This document shows, piece by piece, positions 16,443 through 25,200 of a DNA stretch of 52,107 nt (its first letter is position 1; every line of letters begins with the position of its first letter). The position numbers and the translations under genes were made by a program. The stretch comes from JAJNBD01 sp964471475 (GTDB lineage: Bacteria > Pseudomonadota > Gammaproteobacteria > CAISUE01): contig CAYYFQ010000013.1 in the NCBI GenBank assembly GCA_964471475.1, positions 1 through 52,107 on the forward strand, read 5' to 3'. Below the pieces are notes generated by a model. That model ran no database searches. It was not told the DNA's origin and worked only from the letters and a program-made list of their open reading frames with translations.

Positions 16443-17405
16443 TTACTGCAGTTGAACCTCAAAAGTGATGTCGTTAAGTGACAAGCCAAGAGTGTTTTGA
16501 CAATAATCTATCACTTCGCGTGCGACTTTTTTCTCAAAACCTAATCTCATTAGTTTATTAAGAAGCTCTTGATAATGCATCGTTTCTTGATGAAATTCAT
16601 ACGGGGGCAAACCGATATGTTGCATTTCTAACTCTTGGCAATACTCTTCAAGACCTTGAATATACTCTGCATAATTCATGGAGTTTCCAGATCGACTCAA
16701 AGATAAACTGAAAGACCCAAAAGAGAAAGCCCTTTTTAAAGACCGAATCTCTTCACGTAATTCTTTAAGAAGATTCTCAATATCGTGGCGAGAGGGGCGG
16801 GGCACAAAATGGGGGAATGGAATAATAGTATAAGGTGTGTAAGCACTCGCATCGCGGGTAATGTAATTATTAGCAAGTGGTGCATGGGAAGGAGCCACCA
16901 CCGCTGGTCCAAACACCGGCGCGGCGGGCGCAGCAGGGGCGCTTAAAAAATCCTCTGCTAGTTTAGCAGCCTCGCTGTCCGCACTGGCAGCCTTATCTAC
17001 ACCAATATCGATGGTAATTACCCCAGTGGTATGATCGGTCGTATGCGTCACATTAAATTTTATTCCCTCTACTAATTTATTGATGAAATCTCCAAAAGAA
17101 ACGGAAACCGCTTGTACTGCGGCAGCTTGAATAGGAGATTGTTCCCGCAATAGTTGTTGTGCTTTGAAAAATGCATCTTCAATCTCTTGACGTAATGCGC
17201 TTAAAGAAGCGATAGTTAAAACCGCTTGCTTAAAATCTTCTTCATTTTTAGCTTTTTCAGCCGCTGCTAAAACCGCTGTAATGGCTTCGCTTTTTTCTTT
17301 TTCACTCAAGTGAGCACTGCGAATATTTTTTAAAAGAAAAGATTTCGCGTCTTCTTTAAATCCCACTTGTTGTGCCGTTAACAGTGCGGTGAGGGCTGCT
17401 ACCAT
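16443..17405 (-). CDS. unrecognised Ala-rich protein, candidate Dot/Icm effector
   Basis: The 320-residue protein has no family I recognise. Its first 110 residues are alanine/glutamate/lysine rich and helical. Residues 110-190 contain a beta-like segment and an alanine/proline linker (SAPAAPAAPVFGPAVVAPSH). Residues 205-230 look like a coiled coil (RHDIENLLKELREEIRSLKR), and the last 60 are helical and could form a UBA-like three-helix end (KLMRLGFEKKVAREVIDYCQ). A strong AGGAG ribosome binding site precedes the ATG and a terminator follows the stop, so it is a single-gene unit. Effector status is inference from the orphan nature, modular helical layout and Dot/Icm context. Confidence 0.75.
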   Translation of the reverse strand: MVAALTALLTAQQVGFKEDAKSFLLKNIRSAHLSEKEKSEAITAVLAAAEKAKNEEDFKQAVLTIASLSALRQEIEDAFFKAQQLLREQSPIQAAAVQAVSVSFGDFINKLVEGIKFNVTHTTDHTTGVITIDIGVDKAASADSEAAKLAEDFLSAPAAPAAPVFGPAVVAPSHAPLANNYITRDASAYTPYTIIPFPHFVPRPSRHDIENLLKELREEIRSLKRAFSFGSFSLSLSRSGNSMNYAEYIQGLEEYCQELEMQHIGLPPYEFHQETMHYQELLNKLMRLGFEKKVAREVIDYCQNTLGLSLNDITFEVQLQ

Positions 17406-17486
17406 AACATTGCTCCTAATAAGTTAATTATTAATTTTTCTTATAGCTCTAAATTCTTAATATCGATAGATTATATAATATGTTAA

Positions 17487-17505
17487 AAAAGTATAACATA
17501 CTTTT
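17487..17505. promoter_or_regulatory. 19-bp perfect dyad, possible operator
   Basis: AAAAGTAT-AAC-ATACTTTT has 8-base arms around a 3-base centre, 82 bases upstream of the 320-residue gene. It contains TATACT-like hexamers on the minus strand. The remainder of the 304-base gap 17406-17709 is AT-rich, contains a short CCCT-AGCC-AGGG palindrome near 17530 and the promoter region of the gene at 17710, and shows no gene. Confidence 0.35.
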
Positions 17506-17709
17506 CTTAAGAAGCATTCCAGGACGTGCCCTAGCCAGGGTGAGTCCATTTCATTACAGAGATGAGATTTTCGCCCCTTTTATTTATTTCATCTTTTCTT
17601 AAGCAAAAAGCTTTACAATGTAGGACGTTAATTTTCTAGATCTAACAAAATAGAGAGTTTTTTCGATAATTTTAAATTTTATTACTATATACTTAAGAGG
17701 AGAAGTTTT

Positions 17710-18273
17710 ATGGGGTGCAAAGAATTTTGGAAAAATGTACGCGATGGGCTGACAACAAGAACTGGGATATGTAATGCGCTGAGCTTTGTAGTGACGGCTG
17801 GTGCAACTACCATACTGGCGATACAATGTACAGAAAACGAAGAACCTCTGACTAGTGCAGTGACTGCCGCGGCACTGGAAGGAATAGCAGGCGTTCTTTC
17901 CGGACTTGTAATTCTCGCAGGTGAAAAAATTGAACGCGATGCAAGGCGTTTCGTACCTGCGCTAAGTGCTCTCATAACTTCGGCGGTTTTTATTATGAAG
18001 GGAGCCGACCTGACTCGCCATGCACCACATGCGACTTCTCCACTGGGCATAGCGGCAAGTACAGTAGCAGGAGTAGCTGCTGTTACCTCAGTAGCCACTG
18101 CGGTATCCGGGTGCTATGATTGCCGAAAAGATTCAGCACCGAGAGAAGAGAGAGGTAGCATGGTATCCGGAACGGGCAGGGAATATGAAAGACTCCCATT
18201 GATCCATTCTGATGACGAGTCGTCAGATGAGGAAAATAGAGCAAGAAACCCACAACACCAACCGTCGAAGTAG
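17710..18273 (+). CDS. unrecognised small membrane protein with acidic tail
   Basis: The 187-residue protein has four hydrophobic stretches (about residues 20-40, 50-71, 81-98, 110-134) and a charged C-terminal tail with an acidic run HSDDESSDEENR. I do not recognise a family. An AAGAGGAGAAG ribosome binding site lies just before the ATG. A sequence similar to residues 122-144 recurs right after the stop in another frame (see 18240-18362), which suggests that the present C-terminus was produced by a frameshift. The layout of hairpin membrane helices plus acidic tail would suit a secreted protein inserted in host membranes; this is speculation. Confidence 0.7.
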   Translation: MGCKEFWKNVRDGLTTRTGICNALSFVVTAGATTILAIQCTENEEPLTSAVTAAALEGIAGVLSGLVILAGEKIERDARRFVPALSALITSAVFIMKGADLTRHAPHATSPLGIAASTVAGVAAVTSVATAVSGCYDCRKDSAPREERGSMVSGTGREYERLPLIHSDDESSDEENRARNPQHQPSK

Positions 18274-18362
18274 CTGCTCTTCCCTCAGTAGTGGCTACTA
18301 CGTCCACATGCTGTGATGCCGAAGAACATTCAGCACCAACAACCACTTGGTGTAATTAGTAG
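18240..18362 (+). pseudogene. frameshifted duplicate of the C-terminal segment of the 187-residue protein
   Basis: In the frame beginning at 18240 the sequence reads through to a TAG near 18360. It encodes VAALPSVVATTSTCCDAEEH followed by SAP, matching VAAVTSVATAVSGCYDCRKD plus SAP of the preceding gene (its residues 122-144) over 23 ungapped codons (18072-18140 against 18270-18338). The reading frame differs from the upstream gene. It is either the tail of a longer ancestral protein lost by frameshift or a decayed tandem paralogue. Confidence 0.6.
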
Positions 18363-18390
18363 GTATGCTGTTGGGTGGGTAGATAAAGAA

Positions 18391-18422
18391 AGGCTGGTGC
18401 ATTAACGCACCAGTCTTTTTCT
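18391..18422 (+). terminator. intrinsic terminator
   Basis: AGGCTGGTGC (18391-18400) pairs with GCACCAGTCT (18405-18414), with one G-T pair, around a 4-base loop, followed by a T-rich run. It closes the transcript of the gene at 17710 and its downstream remnant. Confidence 0.85.
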
Positions 18423-18434
18423 GAGTCTTTCAAT

Positions 18435-18560
18435 TATAGCCTTTAAGATTTAGTTTCAGACAAGGCGCAAGTGAATGAGTCGAGGGAGTGTACATAGACG
18501 TACATGACCGAAGGCGAATGAACTTGCAACACCGTATGAAGCTAAATCTTAAAGGCTATA
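18435..18560 (+). repeat. palindromic element B, complete copy (126 bp)
   Basis: The 22-bp ends (18435-18456 and 18539-18560) are inverted repeats with at most one or two mismatches, starting TATAGCCTTTAAGATTTAG. An inner GGCGCAAGT arm pairs with ACTTGCAACACC. The reverse strand carries CATGTAC-N5-TGTACACTCC, the same core as element A. Partial copies occur at 31904-31938 and 1624-1645. With element A next to it, this fills most of the gene-free stretch 18274-18715. Confidence 0.85.
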
Positions 18561-18689
18561 CATCACTTCTGTGGAAAAATTGTGCGTCGGTTCGGCGCTC
18601 AAATCCTCATGTACTGGCGTGTACACTCCGGTTCTGCGCGCCGAGCCTTCTTCAACTTTTCTCACAGAAGCGAGTTTCGAAGGAGGTCT
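18561..18689 (+). repeat. palindromic element A, 5'-truncated copy abutting element B
   Basis: Bases 18573-18689 match 11678-11794 of the complete copy without gaps at roughly 89 percent by eye. The outer left terminal repeat is missing: element B ends at 18560 and the shared A sequence resumes 12 bases later. An inner arm pair CTTCTGTGGAAAA/TTTTCTCACAGAAG is retained. It lies directly downstream of fdxA on the minus strand and could fold in that transcript's 3' end. Confidence 0.8.
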
Positions 18690-18715
18690 AGGACGTGTCC
18701 CTAATACAAAACCAC

Positions 18716-19039
18716 TTATTCTTCTAAATATTGCCGCTTCTCTTGGACGCCTTCCCATTCTTTAGCGTCTGGGAGTCCAGGCTTCCGAACGTTGATATTA
18801 GGCCACTTTAGCGAGAGTTTGGCATTTAATTCTTTAAATTCTGACTGATTTTCTGGGAGATCATCTTCCGACATAATCGCCTTCACAGGACATTCAGGTT
18901 CACATAACCCGCAATCAATGCATTCATCAGGATTGATGACTAAAAAATTAGGCCCTTCATAAAAACAATCCACCGGGCAAACTTCAACACAATCCGTATA
19001 TTTACATTTAATGCAACTTTCCGTTACAACAAAGGTCAT
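18716..19039 (-). CDS. fdxA: 7Fe ferredoxin FdxA
   Basis: The 107-residue protein closely follows Azotobacter ferredoxin I. Cys9, Cys17 and Cys50 would bind the 3Fe-4S cluster and Cys21, Cys40, Cys43 and Cys46 the 4Fe-4S cluster; Cys12 and Cys25 match the free cysteines of that protein. It is a low-potential cytoplasmic electron carrier. A perfect GGAGG ribosome binding site lies in the last codons of frr, 5 bases separate the genes, and it therefore looks like the last gene of the rpsB operon. In most gammaproteobacteria uppS occupies this position. Confidence 0.95.
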   Translation of the reverse strand: MTFVVTESCIKCKYTDCVEVCPVDCFYEGPNFLVINPDECIDCGLCEPECPVKAIMSEDDLPENQSEFKELNAKLSLKWPNINVRKPGLPDAKEWEGVQEKRQYLEE

Positions 19040-19044
19040 ATTAA

Positions 19045-19605
19045 TTAAACCTCCATAAGCTCGGTTTCTTTTGTTGTCAATAACTTATCCACTTCCGCAA
19101 TAAATTTGTCGGTAAGTTTTTGATGGTCATCTTCACCGCGACGCTCTTCGTCTTCACTGATAGTTTTTGCTTTCAGCAATTCTTTAAGTTGCGTATTAGC
19201 ATCTCGCCGAATGTTGCGAATCGCCACACGTGCATCCTCCGCTTCACTACGAACAATTTTAATAAACTCTTTGCGACGCTCTTCATTTAAAGGGGGTAAG
19301 GGAACACGAATATTATCACCCGCAGTAACTGGATTTAACCCCAAACCAGACGCATAAATGGCTTTTTCAATCGCTGGAATTAAGTTTTTTTCCCACGGTA
19401 CAATTAATAAAGTACGAGCATCTCCAATATTAACACTCGCCACTTGCGTTAAAGGTGTGTCTGTGCCGTAATAAGGCACCATCACTTGATCAAGTAAGCT
19501 AGGATGCGCGCGCCCAGTACGCATTTTAATGAAATTTTGTTGCAAAGATTCAATGCTCTTGCGCATTTTTTGTTCAGCTGCTTGTTTGATTGACGTAATC
19601 GTCAT
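19045..19605 (-). CDS. frr: ribosome recycling factor
   Basis: The 186-residue protein has the family's usual length (185). It splits post-termination ribosomes together with EF-G. Recognisable stretches are NFIKMRTGRAHPSLLDQVMV near the N-terminus (helix 1), VPLPPLNEERRKEF in the middle and IRRDANTQLKELLK toward the end. The start is 2 bases after the pyrH stop. Gene order rpsB-tsf-pyrH-frr is the conserved bacterial one. Confidence 0.97.
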   Translation of the reverse strand: MTITSIKQAAEQKMRKSIESLQQNFIKMRTGRAHPSLLDQVMVPYYGTDTPLTQVASVNIGDARTLLIVPWEKNLIPAIEKAIYASGLGLNPVTAGDNIRVPLPPLNEERRKEFIKIVRSEAEDARVAIRNIRRDANTQLKELLKAKTISEDEERRGEDDHQKLTDKFIAEVDKLLTTKETELMEV

Positions 19606-19607
19606 GA

Positions 19608-20330
19608 CTATTCTCCTTCAGAAACTAAAGTACCAATTTGTTCACCAAGAACGATGCGTTTTAATGAACCAGGTTCAAACACATTGAATACCCGAATTGG
19701 CATCTTAAATTCTTGGCATTGACTAAATGCAGTAGCATCCATCACACCTAATTGCTTTTGAATCGCAGCTGTGTAACTAATATGATGGTAAAGTGTCGCA
19801 TGCGGATTGATATCGGGATCAGCATTATAGACACCGTTTACATTCGTGCCTTTTAATAAAATATCCGCTTTAATTTCAATAGCACGCAAGCTTGCCGCGG
19901 AATCCGTTGTTACTAAGGGATTGCCCGTCCCTCCTGCAAAAAGCACAACATGCTTTTGCTCTAATAAATCGATTGCACGTTGCCTTTCAAAACCTTCAAT
20001 AATACCAGGAATAGGGGGGGCGGATAAAATCGCTGTAGGAATAGCTGCTTGTTCAAGAATGTCACGGAAGGCTAACGCATTGATATCGGTTCCTAAAATT
20101 CCAATGAAATCCGCCGTAATACGATCTAAACCCAAAAGATGAGTAGTACGACCACGAAATAAATTGCCACCACCCACCACCAAGGCCACTTGCACACCCA
20201 AAGCCACAACTTCTTTAATTTCTGCAGCGTAATGCTGCAACGCCTCCCGACTAAAACCAAAATCTTGCGAACCGAGTAAAGCTTCGCCACTCAGTTTCAG
20301 CAAAATACGATGGTAAATCGGCTTAGTCAT
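19608..20330 (-). CDS. pyrH: UMP kinase
   Basis: The 240-residue amino-acid-kinase-fold enzyme phosphorylates UMP to UDP with ATP and is typically hexameric and GTP-activated. ILLKLSGEALLG (residues 9-20) and VALVVGGGNLFRG (about 48-60) form the nucleotide site, and DITPHATLY-like DINPHATLYHHISY lies at the lid region. Its ATG overlaps the tsf stop codon by one base (TAATG), so translation is coupled. Confidence 0.97.
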   Translation of the reverse strand: MTKPIYHRILLKLSGEALLGSQDFGFSREALQHYAAEIKEVVALGVQVALVVGGGNLFRGRTTHLLGLDRITADFIGILGTDINALAFRDILEQAAIPTAILSAPPIPGIIEGFERQRAIDLLEQKHVVLFAGGTGNPLVTTDSAASLRAIEIKADILLKGTNVNGVYNADPDINPHATLYHHISYTAAIQKQLGVMDATAFSQCQEFKMPIRVFNVFEPGSLKRIVLGEQIGTLVSEGE

Positions 20331-21211
20331 TAAGCACCTCGAGCTTGTGCCATAACTTCTTCAACAAAATTATCAACTTTCTTCTCAATCCCTTCACCCA
20401 CATTAAATCGAATAAAGCTTATCACATCCGCCTTATGAGTGCCGAGTAATTTGCCAACGCTTTGATCAGGATCTTTCACAAAAGCTTGGCCTTTTAAGCT
20501 CACTTCATCTACAAATTTTTTAATGCGTCCGTTCACCATTTTTTCGATGATATCCGCGGGCTTCCCACTGTTAGCCGCTTGTGCAAGAAAAATTTCTTTT
20601 TCTTTGGTAATAATCTCTGCAGGCACTTGCTCAGGATTAATTACAATCGGATTACTGGCCGCAACATGCATTGCTATATCTTTGGCTAAACTTTCATCAC
20701 TTGTGGTTAAATCAACGAGCACACCAATTCGACCTCCATGCACATAAGCACCAATGGTACCAGTACTTTTCAGAAATTCAACACGACGAATTTGAATGTT
20801 TTCACCCAATTTACTAATCAAATGATGGCGCATGGCATCTACCGTCTCACCATCAGTTACACTGACACTACTTAACGCTTCCAGATTGTCTACATGGTGC
20901 TTCAAAGCTGCTTGCGCAACGTCATTGGCAAAATTTTTAAAATCATCATTGCGCGCAACAAAATCGGTTTCGCAGTTAATTTCAACAATTACCGCTTGCG
21001 TGCCATCTGTACTACGCGCCACTACTACAACGCCTTCCGCTGCGATACGATCAGATTTTTTATCGGCTTTGGCTTGACCCGCTTTGCGCATGGCTTCAAC
21101 AGCGGCCTCAATATTACCATTAGCCGCAACTAAAGCACGTTTACAATCCATCATCGCCGCACCAGTGCGTTCTCGTAAAGTTTTTACTAAATCTGCAGTA
21201 ATTTCAGTCAT
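20330..21211 (-). CDS. tsf: elongation factor Ts
   Basis: The 293-residue protein is the nucleotide exchange factor for EF-Tu. The N-terminal UBA-like domain contains LRERTGAAMMDCKRAL (residues 12-27) and the core contains IVEINCETDFVARNDDF with the TDFVA motif that inserts between EF-Tu helices. Length and order match the family. It lies 5 bases after rpsB. Confidence 0.97.
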   Translation of the reverse strand: MTEITADLVKTLRERTGAAMMDCKRALVAANGNIEAAVEAMRKAGQAKADKKSDRIAAEGVVVVARSTDGTQAVIVEINCETDFVARNDDFKNFANDVAQAALKHHVDNLEALSSVSVTDGETVDAMRHHLISKLGENIQIRRVEFLKSTGTIGAYVHGGRIGVLVDLTTSDESLAKDIAMHVAASNPIVINPEQVPAEIITKEKEIFLAQAANSGKPADIIEKMVNGRIKKFVDEVSLKGQAFVKDPDQSVGKLLGTHKADVISFIRFNVGEGIEKKVDNFVEEVMAQARGA

Positions 21212-21216
21212 GCTAA

Positions 21217-21975
21217 TTAGGCCTCTTCGGTTACTTCGATTTCAACATCTTCTACAGTCGCATCTTCAGGTTTAAAGTTAGCGACTACGGCAGCAGCTTC
21301 TTTAGCCGCAATAATAGCATCTGCCATGGCAGTGGTATAAAGCTCAATCGCCCGAGCTGAGTCATCATTCCCGGGGATCATATATTCAATGCCCTCTGGG
21401 GAATGATTCGTGTCTACGATACCAATAACAGGAATGCTGAGTTTTTTAGCTTCTGCTATCGCATTTTTTTCATGACCCACATCAATGATAAATAAAGCAT
21501 CTGGCAAGCTACCCATTTGCTTGATACCGCCAATGCTCGCTTCTAATTTAGCAATTTCTCGACGAATACCCAACGCTTCTTTTTTCGTTACTTTGTTTAA
21601 CAAGCCATTAATTTCCATCGTTTCTAATTCTTTTAATCGCTTGATGGATTGACGAACGGTTTTATAGTTAGTCATCATGCCACCCAACCAGCGTTGATCC
21701 ACATAAGGCATACCACAACGTTGCGCCTGCTCTTTAATGATATGAGATGCAGCGCGTTTTGTGCCTACGAATAACACTTTGCCACGACGCCCTACAATGC
21801 TGCCAGCAAAATTCAAGGCATCCTTAAAGCGAGGAAGAGATTCTTCAAGATTGATAATGTGAATATCATTACGCGCTCCAAAAATATAAGGAGCCATTTT
21901 GGGATCCCAATAACGCGTACGATGACCAAAGTGCACGCCAGCTTCAAGCATTTGGCGCATAGAAATAGATGTCAT
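21217..21975 (-). CDS. rpsB: 30S ribosomal protein S2
   Basis: The 252-residue protein contains the S2 signatures MRQMLEAGVHFGHRTRYWDP at the N-terminus and PDALFIIDVGHEKNAIAEAK in the middle, plus the usual acidic C-terminal tail (ATVEDVEIEVTEEA). S2 binds the 30S subunit late in assembly with S1. It is the first gene of rpsB-tsf-pyrH-frr-fdxA. A structured leader lies upstream (22007-22068) and probably mediates feedback by S2. Confidence 0.98.
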   Translation of the reverse strand: MTSISMRQMLEAGVHFGHRTRYWDPKMAPYIFGARNDIHIINLEESLPRFKDALNFAGSIVGRRGKVLFVGTKRAASHIIKEQAQRCGMPYVDQRWLGGMMTNYKTVRQSIKRLKELETMEINGLLNKVTKKEALGIRREIAKLEASIGGIKQMGSLPDALFIIDVGHEKNAIAEAKKLSIPVIGIVDTNHSPEGIEYMIPGNDDSARAIELYTTAMADAIIAAKEAAAVVANFKPEDATVEDVEIEVTEEA

Positions 21976-22006
21976 AAGTTTACCTCAAGTTAGGGTTGAT
22001 ATCGTC

Positions 22007-22068
22007 CACAGCTCCCAACAATCCGCCCAATTCACATTGGACACCCTGATTGTTGTGTCGATGCTGTG
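22007..22068 (-). promoter_or_regulatory. nested hairpin in the rpsB leader, probable S2 autoregulatory site
   Basis: Three nested complementary pairs occur in order: CACAGC (22007-22012) with GCTGTG (22063-22068), CAACAATC (22016-22023) with GATTGTTG (22048-22055), and CCAA (22027-22030) with TTGG (22037-22040). The structure ends 31 bases before the ATG and lies inside the predicted transcript. In E. coli, S2 represses rpsB-tsf through a structured leader; a homologous role here is inference. Confidence 0.6.
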
Positions 22069-22084
22069 TGTAAAATAGCCGCGT

Positions 22085-22113
22085 ATTATCGCATAAGTTG
22101 TGAGAAAATGATA
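22085..22113 (-). promoter_or_regulatory. extended -10 promoter of the rpsB operon
   Basis: The minus strand has TGCGATAAT, an extended -10 (GATAAT at 22085-22090 preceded by TG). The -35 position (22108-22113, TATCAT) is poor, as is common with extended -10 promoters. The predicted start near 22078 gives a leader of about 100 bases that contains the whole nested hairpin. Confidence 0.5.
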
Positions 22114-22240
22114 GCGTTTCGAAAGAGGCGGGGGCTATTGATTTGAGAACACCGCAGCCAGATACGTTGTTTGGTTGTAAGCAACGGAACGCAAAAAATC
22201 AACGTTTTATGGGCAGCATTAGTAAAGTGATCGACACGCC

Positions 22241-25200
22241 TTAGTTAGGCTGCAAAGAAGATGATGCACTCTGAGTAGGCACTTCCTCCACCACAACATG
22301 AGTGCCTTCCAATGCTAACGAGGATGAAGGGGGTGGCGACGGAGAGCGCCTTGGACTCAACAATGCATCACTTATTCCAACCATACTTGCTGACGCAGCC
22401 ATTTCGGTATTTCTTTCAGCCGTGGCTAACCAGCTTGTCACTTCCGCTTTAAGTTCCTCTTTTTTCACGCAATCAAAAGAAGGCCTTTCAAGAACCTCTA
22501 ATATCTCCTTAATGAGAGGAATAGTCTCAGGGGACCGATGGCAGCGCCAATAAATAGTAATAAGTGCTCTATTGATATTGATGATCATAGCATCCTGGTG
22601 TTCTCGCGCTATAGCTTGAGCAGCTTGTAAGTTTTTTATTGCTTCATCTCTTAGGCCGCTTAAGCTGTATACTTGCCCAAGCAAGTAATAAGGATATCCA
22701 ACTTTTACATGATTTGGCGCTAAATCTAAACGAATTCGCAAGGATTTTGTGGCATAAAAAATAGCTTTTTTAAAATACTCTCTTATGGCATCATTATCCA
22801 AACTCCTTCTTTCATCCACGCCGCACTCAATATAATTTTTTGCGCATTCATCATAAACCGCCGTAAGATAAAGATGATGGAGCCCCCAAAATCGCTCTTT
22901 TCTTTCTATAGCCTGTAATAGCACTGTTTCTGCCTCTTCTAAGCGAGTGGCCCTATTCAACGCAAATCCCCGTAAATAAATGCCCGTAGTTTCATTAGCC
23001 GTATCACGCGCATCGACAAATAATCTTACTGCGTTTTCATACATCTCGAGCACCGCTTCGCTTTTTGCGTCCCATCTAATACTTTTGTCGTTCGCCAACA
23101 AATTAGCCTCGACCAGTTGGTATTCTCCGCTGGCATTCGGATCATGATATCTGCGATAGTACGCGAGACACTCTCCTGCCTTCTCTGTTTCGAAAAGATT
23201 GATATGCGCATTTGCCAACTGCAAATAAATAGCGCCCAGCCTAGGATCATCAGACAATACTAAGGGAGAAAAACGCAATAATTTTTCACCTATTTTTATC
23301 ACACAACGCTCATCATCTAACTCATGCGTACAATATTTACAAAGCCTGACTCCCATCTCCAAAATAGTATCGGTTTTCTCTTTCAATCCCGGCGTATACA
23401 AACTAAGCTCACACAAATGATCTAGTAAAGATTCCACATGCTTTGCATACAACATACCACTTTCAAGAGTATGCGCCCTCTCAGTGGTATCATAAATAAA
23501 TAATTGGCTAAGCAATTCCACCGCTTGGAATAAATATTTAAAAGGCTCCTCTGGATTTTTTTCATTATCAAAACGGATAACATCTTGCATAATAGCATGC
23601 AATTGAAACAATAATTTACCCCAGTTATTATTTATTTCGATAACTATAATAAAATTATCCCCAAGAGCAGTAAGTGCTTTTTTCAATTTTGCCTTCGTCG
23701 AGGCGCATTGTTTAAATATATCTTCGGGAATATTTTTAGTATTAAGATAAGCACATAGCTGTAATATTTGTAATGCAATAACATTTTCGCTCTTAAGAAG
23801 ACGAGTTTTGATAAGACTCCAGGTTGTATAAATATTAGATTTATGGGAATCGCCGGCAAGCTCTGGGCACTCGTATAAGTCGTGCCTTACTTCTTTATCT
23901 TGAGTAAATTCTACCAGATATTCTTTGATAGAAACCCATCCACTTTCATACCCTTTGATGGTATGAACCGCATAAAACAAAGCAAGTGGATAAAAACCTA
24001 ATCCTGTTGCTAAGGCAGATGCTTCTTCAGGCCTCACATCTCTGTGATAATGTTGATTTAATACGTTAAGAATATAGGTTGTCGCATCCTTTTCATCAAA
24101 CAAACCCAGCGGAATCCTTTCAATATCTCTCCACGCCCCTGAGTTAGAGGTAATAATGACATGGTGATGTGAATTTTTTGGAAGAAAGGGAGTCACATAA
24201 ATTTCCGGATTTTCTCCTTGTGCACCATCAAAAATAATAAGCACTTGCGTCAATGATAAAATTTTATGGACTTTGGCAATAAGTGCCGCGTCACCAAGAG
24301 GTAAGAGTTGAGCTTCATCATCATAAAAATTAATTAAAAATTTTCTAAACGAGGCTAGTAAGCTATCTTGTGAACGAGCGTCAAAAACCCAACATAGCCC
24401 CCTATAGTCATCTCTATTCCGACGCGCATATTCCAAAGCAACCTCAGTTTTTCCCATCCCTCCGAGCCCCACAATCACTTGTGAAATAACACAAGAAGAG
24501 GTGCGATGCAAATGATCTCCCAGCTCTCTTATTATGCTTTCTCGGCCAGTAAAATAAATATTATCGGCGCCAATATTGGAATTAGTCTTAATGATAAATT
24601 CAACATCCATTTTGCGCATCTCATAAGCAACTGCCGCTGTAGAGATAGGGGCTCGCAACAAACGTGTTTCTCTTTCTCTTTTTCTTTGACGAATTTTATC
24701 AGTTTCGCTGTCGGCAGGATTTTCAACAGCCGTCCTCATGGCACCACCCACCATCACGCCGCAAAACCAATTATAGACGTCGTGCTCTTTGCTTCCTCCC
24801 AACTCATACAAACGATTTCGCACACCTATTAAATAATTCTCAGCCGTGCAATTCTCTTTTTTTTGACTAGGCAAAAATGTATAGGTGGTTTTTACGCCGC
24901 TGCGATCACGTTTAAAATTTTCATTTTCATCCGCATAAATAATTGGTAATGTGGCATCAGTACCTGACACTTTTTTTGCTCGCAAAACTTCTGTTAAATA
25001 CTCACGCAAACCCAAGTCGCTTTCACAATCGCACAACTTCGCCACATAAACCACGAAAGGAGCACCATTATCTCCGTTCGCTGGGTCCATATTATGCACA
25101 TACCCAGGCCCTAAATTATCCACTCGCAATAATATTCTGTCATTGACAAGCCGTTCACAAGTTAAATACATCGCATGTTCTAGAAAACCACAAGGAATGG

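Noticed and set aside
13305..21975. Possible conserved map/rpsB neighbourhood as in E. coli
   Set aside because: The genes are about 7 kb apart and convergent rather than adjacent and divergent, so this is not the conserved arrangement.
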